A DNA stretch of 64,000 bases from Channallabes apus (Eukaryota; Chordata; Actinopteri; Siluriformes; Clariidae). This document shows, piece after piece, positions 12,042-22,426 of this stretch. Numbering within the stretch: the stretch's first letter is position 1; every line of letters begins with the position of its first letter. The notes under the pieces are model-generated. The model worked only from the letters and a program-made list of their open reading frames with translations, did not search any database and was not told the DNA's origin. The position numbers and the translations under genes were made by a program. Location of the stretch: NCBI GenBank assembly GCA_030522415.1, contig CM060104.1:19679325-19743324 (forward strand). The letters run 5' to 3'.

Positions 12042-12539
12042 GTAAAACCCAACATACCGTAAAATGATGAATTTTCAGGAAAAAAAAATTAACTAAAAAT
12101 ATGCATAAAGTATAAACTAAAAAAGTTCTTTCTCTATGCGATCTGTTTTCACCACTGCAGTGGACAGGCGTCAGATCAATAGATCCCTTCATCCACTCCC
12201 TCTGCCAGTGCCAGGAGTAGAACTATATATCTGTACCAGCACACAGTGACAAGGCACAGTGAAATGACATACAGACCTACCAATTTTCCACTTCCTCTCT
12301 CCCATGCCTGTCATCTCTACCAAGCCACTATCACATTAATTGATTTCTCTGTGACAGGAGGTTGTACTTTCTCCACATGTTGTCTGTATAAATCTACCAG
12401 GGGTTTACTTTGGTCACATTGAATTTTAAATCAGCCTGAATAAATCCAAGCCACAGGAACACCCTGTATCTCTCTCTTTCTTTTTCTCTCTCTCTCTATC
12501 TGTTTACCCCCTTGCTTGCTCAGCCACCCCCCCACTTTT

Positions 12540-12860
12540 CACCCTGCAGTGCTGTTCTAGTAATGCCTTCCTAATTACCACATCAAACTTGTCTGTGTGC
12601 AATGAGCATCTCTCTCTGCTTTCTGTTACGCAAACGCAGATTGATGCGAGACTCTCAGAGCTGTGCGCAATTTGTGAATGCTGTCTTTATTGCTTTGATC
12701 ATCACAATCAGCGCTTTGACTCACCCCACAGCCACAGACAGCTGTTGGTTCATCGTCAGCTAATGCAGTGTATTAATGTAGCCAAAGCAGACGGGATATT
12801 GATAATGAGTGCCGGCTATATAACCACCATTTTCTGTTTAAGAAAAACTATTAAGGATGA
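12540..12860. other. Candidate regulatory block with homeobox-like sites
   Basis: Complex, repeat-free sequence about 1 kb upstream of the ankrd34a coding exon. It contains CTAATTACC near 12570 and several TAATG words. I see no translated similarity. The regulatory role is inference from texture and position only. Confidence 0.25.
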
Positions 12861-13356
12861 AAATATATGATACAGCATATGACACAGAGAACATGGTACA
12901 TATTTTCATTACCTATTCAAGGCATGTATAGAGCAAAGCTTATAACAATTCCAGGACATAGAGCAATTCATGGCAAAGCAAATGATACTGAAACCTGTAG
13001 ATGATATTTAATGTCATGCTTTTGATCGACGTGCAGTATAAACCCATTTCTTTTGGGAAAAAGGGATCTATAAATCTTGTATGAAGACTTTAAAGAATAC
13101 ACTTAGATAAAAGGTCTGTATACAAATAAACATGTAATTACTGTACTTTGCTCCACGTGGCTGCTATTTCTAGGGGGATGCCTGACCACAAATGATCACT
13201 CATTTTATCGATTGTATCACAGTGTTTAACCAATGGCATGTATTATGCTATTTAATAATTCAAAATTCTTGAAAAGCCTAGAGCGAACCAGCATTGTTGG
13301 AAGCCACGGAAAGGAATGAGGCTCTTTTATTTTGCAAGGTTAATATTTAGGCCAGG

Positions 13357-13405
13357 TTTATTGGTCATTATTTAGGCCATTTAGGCCTAAATAATGACCA
13401 ATAAA
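13357..13405. repeat. Perfect 22-bp hairpin with 5-nt loop
   Basis: The arm TTTATTGGTCATTATTTAGGCC (arms at 13357-13378 and 13384-13405) pairs perfectly with its reverse complement across the loop ATTTA. Neighbouring TTTAGGCC copies suggest that it grew from local duplication. The stem alone is short for a microRNA precursor, though flanking GGCC words could extend it with bulges. Confidence 0.8.
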
Positions 13406-13846
13406 GGCCATTCCCTTTAATTTCATTAGGCCATTCCTTTTAATTTCAAGCTACTTGGGTGTCATTTGTAAAGGAAAAGCATGTCTAGATGATAAGGTCT
13501 GTGATTTTACCTCAGGTATTTTTACATTTTGAGAACTGTATGGTGCGTCAGCTTCACTGTGGTGGATCAATATGAACAGTGGCAATAATGGAACATTAAG
13601 CTCTGCTTTATCACACACTGTATGTGCAAAGTTTTATTTAATAAATTATTTTTTTTTCATTTGATGCAATGCCATGAGTAATGCTGTGTACTTCGAAGAG
13701 TAGAGTGCACACGAGATCACATGTGATATTACAATAATTTAATTGTCCTTATAAGACCATGTGAATTTCTTTATATTACAGGTTGTTCTGGAATACACTG
13801 AAGATGTGCTGGCTGTGTTAACGAGAAAGGAAGACAGGGTGGCACT

Positions 13847-15409
13847 ATGGGTGATGGAGGAGCTCTGCGGACAGAGGGAAATGCCCTGCTCAAGGCCGTG
13901 TTCCAAGGCAAGCTCCGCCTTGCCCGTTTGCTACTGGAGGGAGGTGCATACATCAATGAAGGCAATGAGCGAGGGGAGACACCTATCATGGCTGCCTGCA
14001 TGGCAGGATATGATGACGTGCAGATGCGGCAGAAAATGGTACGCTACCTTTTGGAGAAAGGAGCTGACCTAAACATCCCTGATAAATCAGGCCGGACTGC
14101 CTTGATGCACGCATGCGCTGAGCGGGCTGGTAAAGATGTTGTGTCGCTACTCCTGGAGAATGGCGCAGACCCAAGTCTCAAAGACTACTCTGGGTCCTCA
14201 GCTCTAATGCATGCCATCAACAAAGGAGACCGTGAAACCCTGCAGATACTTCTAGACGCCTGTAAGGCCAAAGGCAAAGAGGTGATCATTATAACCACAG
14301 ATACATCACCATCAGGTACTAAGAAGACCAAGCAGTACCTGAACTCTCCACCTTCACCCGGTGTGGTGGACAAACTCTCACCGGCATGCATGTCTCCATC
14401 AGAGGTGGAGATCCGAACCTCAAACTCACCTGCTGGAGAAGAGGAGGAAGGGATCTTCAGCTTTGCTCTTACTTCTGCCCTCCCCTTGCCCTCAAACAGG
14501 CCCCCGGGTGAGAGGAGACCACCACCACGTAAGCTTCTCAAAAGACTGAATTCAGAGCCCTGGGGCCTAGTGGCACCAAGCATACTGGCTGAGAGAGGTG
14601 AGATGTTGGAGGGCAGCCTAGCAGAGGAGGACAAGTTGGTGTCAGAGATGAATGGCATGTCGATCTCTGGTCCAGGTAGACCGCTGCTCTCACGCAGACA
14701 CAGCATTGAGACTCATGACCCCTGCTCACCAAAGCTGATTGACCGCTCCTGCTCCGAAGATTGTGCAGCCCTCTGTGGTTCCTCCTGGGCTGACAAGGTG
14801 CAGCAGCATCAATCACTGTACCGCAGAAACACAGCACCTGAGTCACAAGAGAATGCAGGTCTCAATCGTGCTCTGGCTCACCCCAAACTTACACGCATGG
14901 AACACTATGAGTCTGATACACATCTGTGTCCTGAGTCTATTCCCGGTTCTCCAGATTCTGGTCGTGTGTCTGTAGAACGGCGCAAGTACAATGCCTCACC
15001 ACTATCATTAGTTGCCAGTTCCTCACGGGAGTCCCTAGAAAGCATCCCAAACTCGGTGTCCCCCATCACTATGAGGAGGAGACCACCTGGCCTGCTGGAG
15101 CGGAGAGGCTCTGGCACACTTCTTCTGGACCACATCTCACACACTCGGCCTGGATTTCTTCCCCCACTCAATGTCAACCCCCAGCGACCCATTCCGGACA
15201 TCCGGACCAATGGCAAGGCCTCTTCACCCGTGCACTCTGGAAACAAGATCCTGCTGCCTGTAGCACCCACATCACCAAAGCGTGTTCTGGATTTCAAGAT
15301 GAAGAAGAAGTTGATGAGGCGACATTCAATGCAGACAGAACAGATGAAGCAGCTCTCCACCTTTCAGGAGCTAATAGCAGAGAAGGTCATGGAGGTCAAT
15401 GGAGACTAA
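13847..15409 (+). CDS. ankrd34a: Ankyrin repeat domain-containing protein 34A
   Basis: A single-exon reading frame of 520 residues. Residues about 10-145 hold four ankyrin-type repeats (GNALLKAVFQGKLRLARLLL, then RGETPIMAAC, SGRTALMHAC and SGSSALMHAI). They are followed by the family signature VIIITTDTSPSGTKKT at about 147-161 and YLNSPPSPGV. Further conserved blocks are LKRLNSEPWGLVAPS at about 231-245, LLERRGSGTLLLDHIS, TRPGFLPPLNV and, near the C terminus, RRHSMQTEQ. This pattern matches ANKRD34A best among the A, B and C paralogues, and the length fits (human about 496). The start is supported by an in-frame TGA at 13799-13801, an A at -3 and G at +4. A splice acceptor at 13780/13781 places only 65 nt of 5' UTR in this exon. 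The long middle is low-complexity, rich in Ser and Pro, and presumably disordered. Members are poorly characterised and mainly expressed in brain; no enzymatic motif is visible. The frame is intact. Confidence 0.93.
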   Translation: MGDGGALRTEGNALLKAVFQGKLRLARLLLEGGAYINEGNERGETPIMAACMAGYDDVQMRQKMVRYLLEKGADLNIPDKSGRTALMHACAERAGKDVVSLLLENGADPSLKDYSGSSALMHAINKGDRETLQILLDACKAKGKEVIIITTDTSPSGTKKTKQYLNSPPSPGVVDKLSPACMSPSEVEIRTSNSPAGEEEEGIFSFALTSALPLPSNRPPGERRPPPRKLLKRLNSEPWGLVAPSILAERGEMLEGSLAEEDKLVSEMNGMSISGPGRPLLSRRHSIETHDPCSPKLIDRSCSEDCAALCGSSWADKVQQHQSLYRRNTAPESQENAGLNRALAHPKLTRMEHYESDTHLCPESIPGSPDSGRVSVERRKYNASPLSLVASSSRESLESIPNSVSPITMRRRPPGLLERRGSGTLLLDHISHTRPGFLPPLNVNPQRPIPDIRTNGKASSPVHSGNKILLPVAPTSPKRVLDFKMKKKLMRRHSMQTEQMKQLSTFQELIAEKVMEVNGD

Positions 15410-16445
15410 GAGTTATGGGAGGATGTCACACATTCATTCACTCAAACACACACTTACACACACCATAGGATAATGAAACACATCGTAATCTAAAATGCAT
15501 AAACCATATTCTTACAGTTGTTGACACGAAATGATCGTGAAAAGCCACCAGTTATGCCAGCTGATGGTTAATGACTTTTTATTGCTTTTACTGACAGTTA
15601 TGTTTGGACATGTTAGCAAATTTGGCCAAGCTGTTCCTAATCTTTTTGTTCAAAGGTTAAAGTCGCTGGCAAAGTGACACAATGTATTTTAAAAGCATAT
15701 CAAAGAGATATTTAAAAATGATCAGTTTCTACTGATCGCAAACCAAATGACAGAATAATTTTTTTCCCTCTCTGAAATCAAAACAACTGCTGAAAAAGCT
15801 TTCATTTACTGCACACTAATCTCTGTTATTCAAAATGCCTTTAGTTATAGCTAATCACAGTTTGGATTTTGACCACCGTTGTTTGCTTGTAGCATTGAAA
15901 TCTAAACAGTTTTCATGGCTTTAAAAAAAAAAAAGAAAGAAAAAAAGGACAACACTGAAATTGCGTGTGATGGACACTGTAAGTATGATTTCATTATTTT
16001 ATTAAAGTTGTTTTTTTTTAAGTGCAATTAGGTATCCCAAAGAAATTGTTAAATACCAGTTCACACTTACATTACTAAAATGGGCAAGACATAGACAAAC
16101 TCATTACGAATAGCAACGGATGTTTTGTCATGTGTGCACAAGAGGCAGAGCGCACATGTAGATATTGTACAGATTTCACAGGCAGTAAAAACAACCATTA
16201 GCATTTTAAGTATTTCTGTGTGCAATATTTTGTGCTGCAAGATCTCTGGTTTCATATCATTGTGGTGAACATTGGGTAATCAGTCACATTTGCAGCACGA
16301 AGAGTAATTTGCACTTCTGCAGAAAAAAAAATCTAGTGGACACGACAAACTATGTTAACCCTTATGAAAAAAGAATATACACACATTAGAAATTTTATTA
16401 TTTTCAGTGTAGTGTTTGTCAGTTATATATATATATATATATACA

Positions 16446-16515
<70 letters not shown>

Positions 16516-18170
16516 AATAAACACGAGTTAGTTTAACAGAGCTTACAAAGTGTTTAATAGTCTTGCTTTTGTTTTGTTGATGCTATATTTAAGTGTTTTC
16601 ATTTAGAAAATAATTTATTTCTGTGGATACAACTACATGTACTTTAATATGAAAACAAAAAAGTAGAGTAATATTTTTCTATACTTCTTTGATGGTCCAT
16701 TTTTTCACCTATTGTCCATCTTTTAAATCAAAACAATAGAAGTGGAAATAATCACTTTCAGTGTGGTATTGTTTCACAGGCAACATTTTAGGGCATATAA
16801 GAACAAAAAAGTACAAGCATAAATGTTTATATTGTTTAATTATGGACCTTTTTTAAGTTGAAAAACCATTAGAAACCACCTCTTAAAAAATATATCAGGT
16901 GACACTTTATATTTTAATTAGCAAATGATCTAGTTGCTATCTTATTATTACAGTACTCTTGTGTGGTGTCTCATCGTCATTCCAAAATCTCTATGCTCCA
17001 GAGAGCAGTGAGTAGTTGCACTGAGTTTTTCCCCCCTTTTACTGAATATGTTTCTGAAAAATTGTGAAAAATTCACAAAATTCTCTGTTGTACAAAAATT
17101 CCCTGTGACCTTGTTGAAATTGTGCTCAGGTATGTCTGATCAGACCTTAAAAAAAAAACAGTACAAGGGTCTTCAGTTGTGTTAGGCTGTGTACACAAAG
17201 GACATTTCATGATGTGCTGCTAAGTCTCATTGGTTAACAGGAAAAAAACAACTGCTTATCCGAGTGTTTTAATTCGCATTGTGTCAAAAGGATAGCAGTG
17301 ACACTATCAACATCTACTTCAATGGATTTAATATATATTGTAATTTTGTTTGTTTGGTGTGGTACACTGATAAAACTGTACTGATCTGAATCATTACTTG
17401 CTAAAAAAAAAAACGTAGATGACTCTTGTGTTAGCAGTAAGCCTTAGGGAAGTGGCTAGTGTCCGTGTAACAGTCTGCACAACACCACGATGGGAATTCG
17501 TCTCATATTCATGTGAGACATTTATGGTGCTTTGAATAAAGGCATGACTAAACCAAAAATCTGCATCTGGTGAAGTTATTTGCCCCATGTTGTCTTAGAA
17601 ACACCACAGTAATACGTTACAGAATATGAACAGAATGAGGAAAGGTGATGCAAATGTGAGTGAAACCCTCAACTGGTAAAAATGGCCATCAATATCCCAG
17701 GGCTCAAACTTCTTCTCTCAGAGTTTGTGCATTCATGTATAAGAATATCCCTTACTTCTAATACGTAAAAACACAGGGGCAAGAACGCATTAGAAATATA
17801 TTTAATAAACATACAGAATTATAGATGAACAATATCAATTTGACATGTCTATGGTTAATATTACACAAACTATCCTAATAGAATTGCTGGAAATTCTTTA
17901 CTTTTTTTTTTACAAAAATAAAGCAATTTCATTGCATGCCGTCACAAATGCTCTTCTGGTTTTTTGGATACAAGATATGCTCGGTAATCTAGTGAAGAGC
18001 CTTCCCAGAAAAATGGAGGTTTAGTAAAACAGCAAAGGGAAGCCTATGTCTGGAATGGGATGGTCAACAAGCACATATACTGTAAGTGTGATGGTCAGGT
18101 GTCCATAAACATCATATATGCTATATGTCACATAGCTGGATAATAAACAGTAACTTAGCTACAATATATA
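15410..18170 (+). other. ankrd34a 3' UTR and flank
   Basis: Non-coding sequence after the stop codon. Candidate poly(A) signals are ATTAAA at 16001-16006, AATAAA at 17535-17540 and AATAAA at 17917-17922; I cannot tell which is used. A long (TA)n tract lies at about 16423-16511. No other gene is seen on either strand. Confidence 0.5.
16423..16511. repeat. (TA)n microsatellite
   Basis: About 40 TA units with one internal CAG interruption near 16443. It probably lies in the ankrd34a 3' UTR or just beyond it. Confidence 0.95.
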
Positions 18171-18721
18171 CACTACCGTTCAAAAGTTTTAGAACACTTG
18201 CAAATTTCTTTGTTTTTGTTTAGTGATTTATTTTCTACATTCTACACCAATACTGGGGATTTCAAAACTATAAAATAACACATATGGAATTAGGTAATTA
18301 GTTAACAACAAGAAAAACAACAGTTAGTTGTTATTTTAAGACACAGAGGTCAGTCTTTCTGTAATAGTTCTTGCAAGAACAGTATTGTCAAGTGCATTTG
18401 CAAAATCTGTCAAGCACCATAATGAAACTGGCTCTCATGAAGGCCGTCCCAGGAGGGCGAGACCAAAACCTACCTCTGCTGCAGACGAGAAGTTCATTTA
18501 GAGTATCAGCCTGAAAAATGACCAATTAACAGCACCTCAGATTAGAGGCGTTATTAAGTCTTTACAGAGCAGAAGTAGCAGAAATATCTCAATATCAACT
18601 GTTCAAAGGAGATTAATGCATTTATTTGCACACCTTCAGCATTCCTTTACAATGTAGAAAGAAATACAAATCAGGAACGATCATGGAGTTAGAAAGTGAT
18701 CTAAAACTTTGAACGGTAGTG
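18171..18721 (+). mobile_element. Tc1-like deletion derivative keeping DNA-binding part
   Basis: The 551-bp element is bounded by inverted ends CACTACCGTTCAAAAGTTTT and the reverse complement at 18694-18721, with TA on both sides. The interior still encodes the N-terminal helix-turn-helix of a Tc1 transposase: KSVKHHNETGSHEGRPRRAR, then LTAPQIRGVIKSLQ and STVQRRL. It then jumps straight to the right terminal repeat, so the catalytic domain is deleted. Related derivatives are at 34957-35482 and 44198-44631. Confidence 0.85.
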
Positions 18722-18757
18722 TACATATGTGTGTATATACAGTAAATACTGTATATA

Positions 18758-20269
18758 CAGTGGCTTGCAAAAATATTCTGCCCTCTGGAACTTTTCCACA
18801 TTTTGTCACATTACAGCCAGAAACATGAATAAATTTTATTGGAATTCCACGTGAAAGACCAATACAAAGTGGTGTACACGTAAGAAGTAGAACGAAAATC
18901 ATACGTGATTCCAAACATTTTTTACAAATAAATAACTGCAAAGTGGGGTGTGCGAAATTATTCAGTCCCCTTTGGTCTGAGTGCAGTCAGTTGCCCATAG
19001 ACATTGCCTGATGAGTGCTAATGACTAAATAGAGTCCACCTGTGTGTAATCTAATATCAGTACAAATACAGCTGCTCTGTGACGGCCTCAGTGGTTGAGA
19101 GAATATTGGGTTAAATTGGGGATAAAGTTATTGAGAAATTTAAAGTACAGTAGGCTTAGGCTACAAAAAGATTTCCAAAGCCTTGAATATCCCACGGAGC
19201 ACTGTTCAAGCGATCATTCAGAAATGGAAGGAGTATGGCACAACTGTAAACCTACCAAGACAAGGCCGTCCACCTAAACTCACAGGCCGAACAAGGAGAG
19301 CGCTGATCAGAAATGCAGCCAAGAGGCCCATGGTGACTCTGGACTGAACTACAGCTCAGGTGGGGGAATCTGTCCATAGGACAACTATTAGTCGTGCATT
19401 GCACAAAGTTGGCCTTTATGGAAGAGTAGCAAGAAGAAAGCCATTGTTAACAGAAAACCATAAGAAGTCCCGTTTGCAAACATGTGGAAGAAGGTGCTCT
19501 GGTCAGATGAGACCAAAATGCAAAACGCTATGTGTGGCGGAAAACTAACACTGCACATCACTCTGAACACACCATCCCCACTGTCAAATATGGTGGTGGC
19601 AGCATCATGCTCTGGGGTGCTTCTCTTCAGCAGGGACAGGGAAGCTGGTCAGAGTTGATGGGAAGATGGATGGAGCCAAATACAGGGCAATCTTGGAAGA
19701 AAACCTCTTGGAGTCTGCAAAAGACTTGAGACTGGGGCGGAGGTTCACCTTCCAGCAGGACAACGACCCTAAACATAAAGCCAGGGCAAGAATGGAATGG
19801 TTTAAAACAAAACATATCCATGTGTTAGAATGGCCCAGTCAAAGTCCAGGTGTAAATTCAATCGAGAATCTGTGGCAAGATCTGAAAACTGCTGTTCACA
19901 AACGCTGTCCATCTAATCTGACTGAGCTGGAGCTGTTTTGCAAAGAAGAATGGGCAAAGATTTCAGTCTTTAGATGTACAAAGCTGGTAGAGACATACCC
20001 TAAAAGACTGGCAGCTGTAATTGCAGGAAAAGGTGGTTCTACAAAGTATTGACTCAGGGGCCTGAATAATTATGCACACCCCAGTTTTCAGTTATTTATT
20101 CATAAAAAATGTTTGGAACCATGTATGATTTTCGTTCCACTTCTCACATGTACACCACTTTGTATTGGTCTTTCACGTGGAATTCCAATAAAATTTATTC
20201 ATGTTTGTGGCTGTAATGTGACAAAATGTGGAAAAGTTCAAGGGGGCCGAATACTTTTGCAAGCCACTG
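18758..20269 (+). mobile_element. Tc1-like transposon, near full length, inactivated
   Basis: The 1512-bp element is flanked by TA on each side and has long terminal inverted repeats of about 200 bp, starting CAGTGGCTTGCAAAA at 18758 and ending with its complement at 20269. The plus-strand transposase is visible from about 19095 to 20052. It has an N-terminal DNA-binding region, then SIMLWGA, then the second aspartate box FQQDNDPKHK near 19750 and the glutamate box NSIENLWQDL near 19855. At least one stop (TGA near 19346) and several shifts split it into four overlapping frames, so the copy cannot make transposase. It might still be mobilised in trans because both ends are well preserved. Confidence 0.92.
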
Positions 20270-20337
20270 TATATGTACTGTACTGTATATATGAGATTCC
20301 TTATTAAAGAATACATACACATACATACACGTTCGTG

Positions 20338-20342
<5 letters not shown>

Positions 20343-20391
<49 letters not shown>
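20343..20391. repeat. (CA)n microsatellite
   Basis: A run of about 24 CA units, 75 bp past the Tc1 element's right end. Confidence 0.95.
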
Positions 20392-20395
<4 letters not shown>

Positions 20396-20579
20396 GAAAC
20401 ACTATTCTGTCGGGATTCTTTTCAAAGGTAAAGTGCAGGTAAATTTGTTCTATTTTTACTTTATGTTTTGTATTAATAAATTTTATATGAATATTTGTAG
20501 GTTGTGGATGAATCATCTGAGTTTCGATAATTTCTTATGAGGAAATTTACTTTGATATACGAATGTTTTGAAATATAAG

Positions 20580-20580
<1 letters not shown>

Positions 20581-20624
<44 letters not shown>
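20581..20624. repeat. (TA)n microsatellite
   Basis: About 22 TA units. The sequence just before it (20515-20578) resembles one end of the TA-flanked element at 39831-40415, so it may be a fragment of that family. Confidence 0.9.
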
Positions 20625-20628
<4 letters not shown>

Positions 20629-20629
20629 A

Positions 20630-22420
20630 AGCCATAATCAGTGTGTAGAGTCTATATAATATTATTTTCACTTTTTGAATTTAATTACTGAAATAAATCA
20701 ACTTTTTTATTGAGATGCACCTGTACTGTGCGTTGCTGTTTCAATAATTTTAGAGGGGACATATGTAGACACGTAATTTACAGTCATAAACATCTTTCAT
20801 ACAGATACTTCAATCAGTCATTAATTCATTCATATTTCATACCTCTTATCCTGAATAGGATTGCAGGGTGTCTTGGAAATTATCCCAAGGAACTTAGGGC
20901 ATACTCAGCCCTTCCTCAAAAGACATTTGAGATTGGGCAAGTCTGATGGTCAATTAATTGCACATTATTTTTTACCATCTGTAATCCAACATAAGCTTAG
21001 CTGCAGGTATACTAGTATACTAGGTATAGTAAAAAAAAAAAAGCCTGATTGTCTTAATGAGTACCTTGCTACTTATGAGAAGAACAATGTGTGAGTGCAT
21101 GACCCTGATCCATTCTTAGTTTTTCAGTCATACGTCCATCAGATTAAAGCATGCAATCTTTGAGGAAATATAAAATCTTAAAATCAACATGCAAAAGTTA
21201 TGTTACCCTAATGATACACTTGCAATATGACAATATCTTGTAACCCTGTTTCTAAACGCTGTCAGTAGGCTCATATCATCTTCCCAACCTTCATGGCTAT
21301 TAGCTTGAGCACAAGGATGCTTTGACAAGCAGATTGGCTTAGGCTGCGTGGGTGCTGCTGACACTTGCATCACGTCACTGGTCTTCTCACTGAATGAGTG
21401 AACTATGTCTAGACTAATACTCCCTAAGCACCAAATGGATGGCATTTTGGTGACGTCTTTTTTCAATCTTGGCACGTACAAGCTTGCTCTTGAACGATCA
21501 GTCCAATCTGCATTCATCAAGTCCTTTGTGACAGAGATGTAGGGCAGTTCCCTGACAATCTGTTTTATATATGGCGCTAAGCATGGTTCGCATCTTCACT
21601 GATGGAGGGTTGTAAATCAACCCTGTGTAACAAGGTTGCTCAAGAGTATACAGTATGACATCCGTGGAGAGAAGCAATGCATATTTCTCCTCTCAATTAC
21701 CCAAGAACACAAATTCTCTTTAAAGTTTGTCTTCCAACAACAGCAATTCTGACTCTCAGAATTCTGTCTCTTTCTAGTATCAAACGTGTTCTTGAGATGT
21801 GTTGGTCAAGCAGCACATCTTGCCTGTATCAAGTACGTGGCTTTAATCTATAATACAAGCTTTTCTGCAGCAACTGAAGTCAAGATGTATATGGCAGCTG
21901 GGGCAGAGCACATCAACGTCATAAATGGAGTCCTACAAGGGGAGGTAACTGGTTAATTCTTACAACCTCCCCCAAGAGCCTAAGATTAGATCTTCCATTT
22001 ATGAGACAATTTAGTACATCAAAGTAAAACGTGTTTCTCCAAGGCCTCTAAAGACTGTCTCTTTGCTAGCAATTACTTTATTAAAAACAATGGGACACCT
22101 GCATGGCATTGGGGATAAGCTCACCTTGCATGCAGTGATATCAAGATGACTGGATTAATGTGGTGGTTGAATCTGGGGTTTCAGTCAAAGTTAGATCTAC
22201 TTTTATTAACCTATTGATTGACATGGTCAAACCAGCTTCCTTGTTATGATAAATATTGATGGACCAAATAGTATTGTACATCATATGATCACTTTGTGAC
22301 TTTCTCAGAAAGTTCGTTGCTTGGGAATAGGTTATACTGTGGAGATTATTTTGTATTTGTTAAAAGGGTTTCTGGGATGATTTTATGATATTCTCATGGG
22401 GATGGTAAATAGTGCAAATA
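20630..22420. other. Intergenic DNA with one unexplained minus-strand frame
   Basis: No recognised gene. A minus-strand open frame runs from about 21590 to 21203 (reading KQIVRELPYISVTKDLMNAD and onward) without resemblance that I can name. It has no obvious splice sites or start context, so I do not call it a gene. Confidence 0.35.
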
Positions 22421-22426
22421 GTGTCT

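Noticed and set aside
14185..14846. Minus-strand frames of up to 173 codons opposite ankrd34a
   Set aside because: They are shadows of the constrained plus-strand coding exon. The plus strand carries all recognisable motifs.
19095..20052. Intact Tc1 transposase gene
   Set aside because: The frame changes several times and has an in-frame stop near 19346, so the gene is broken.
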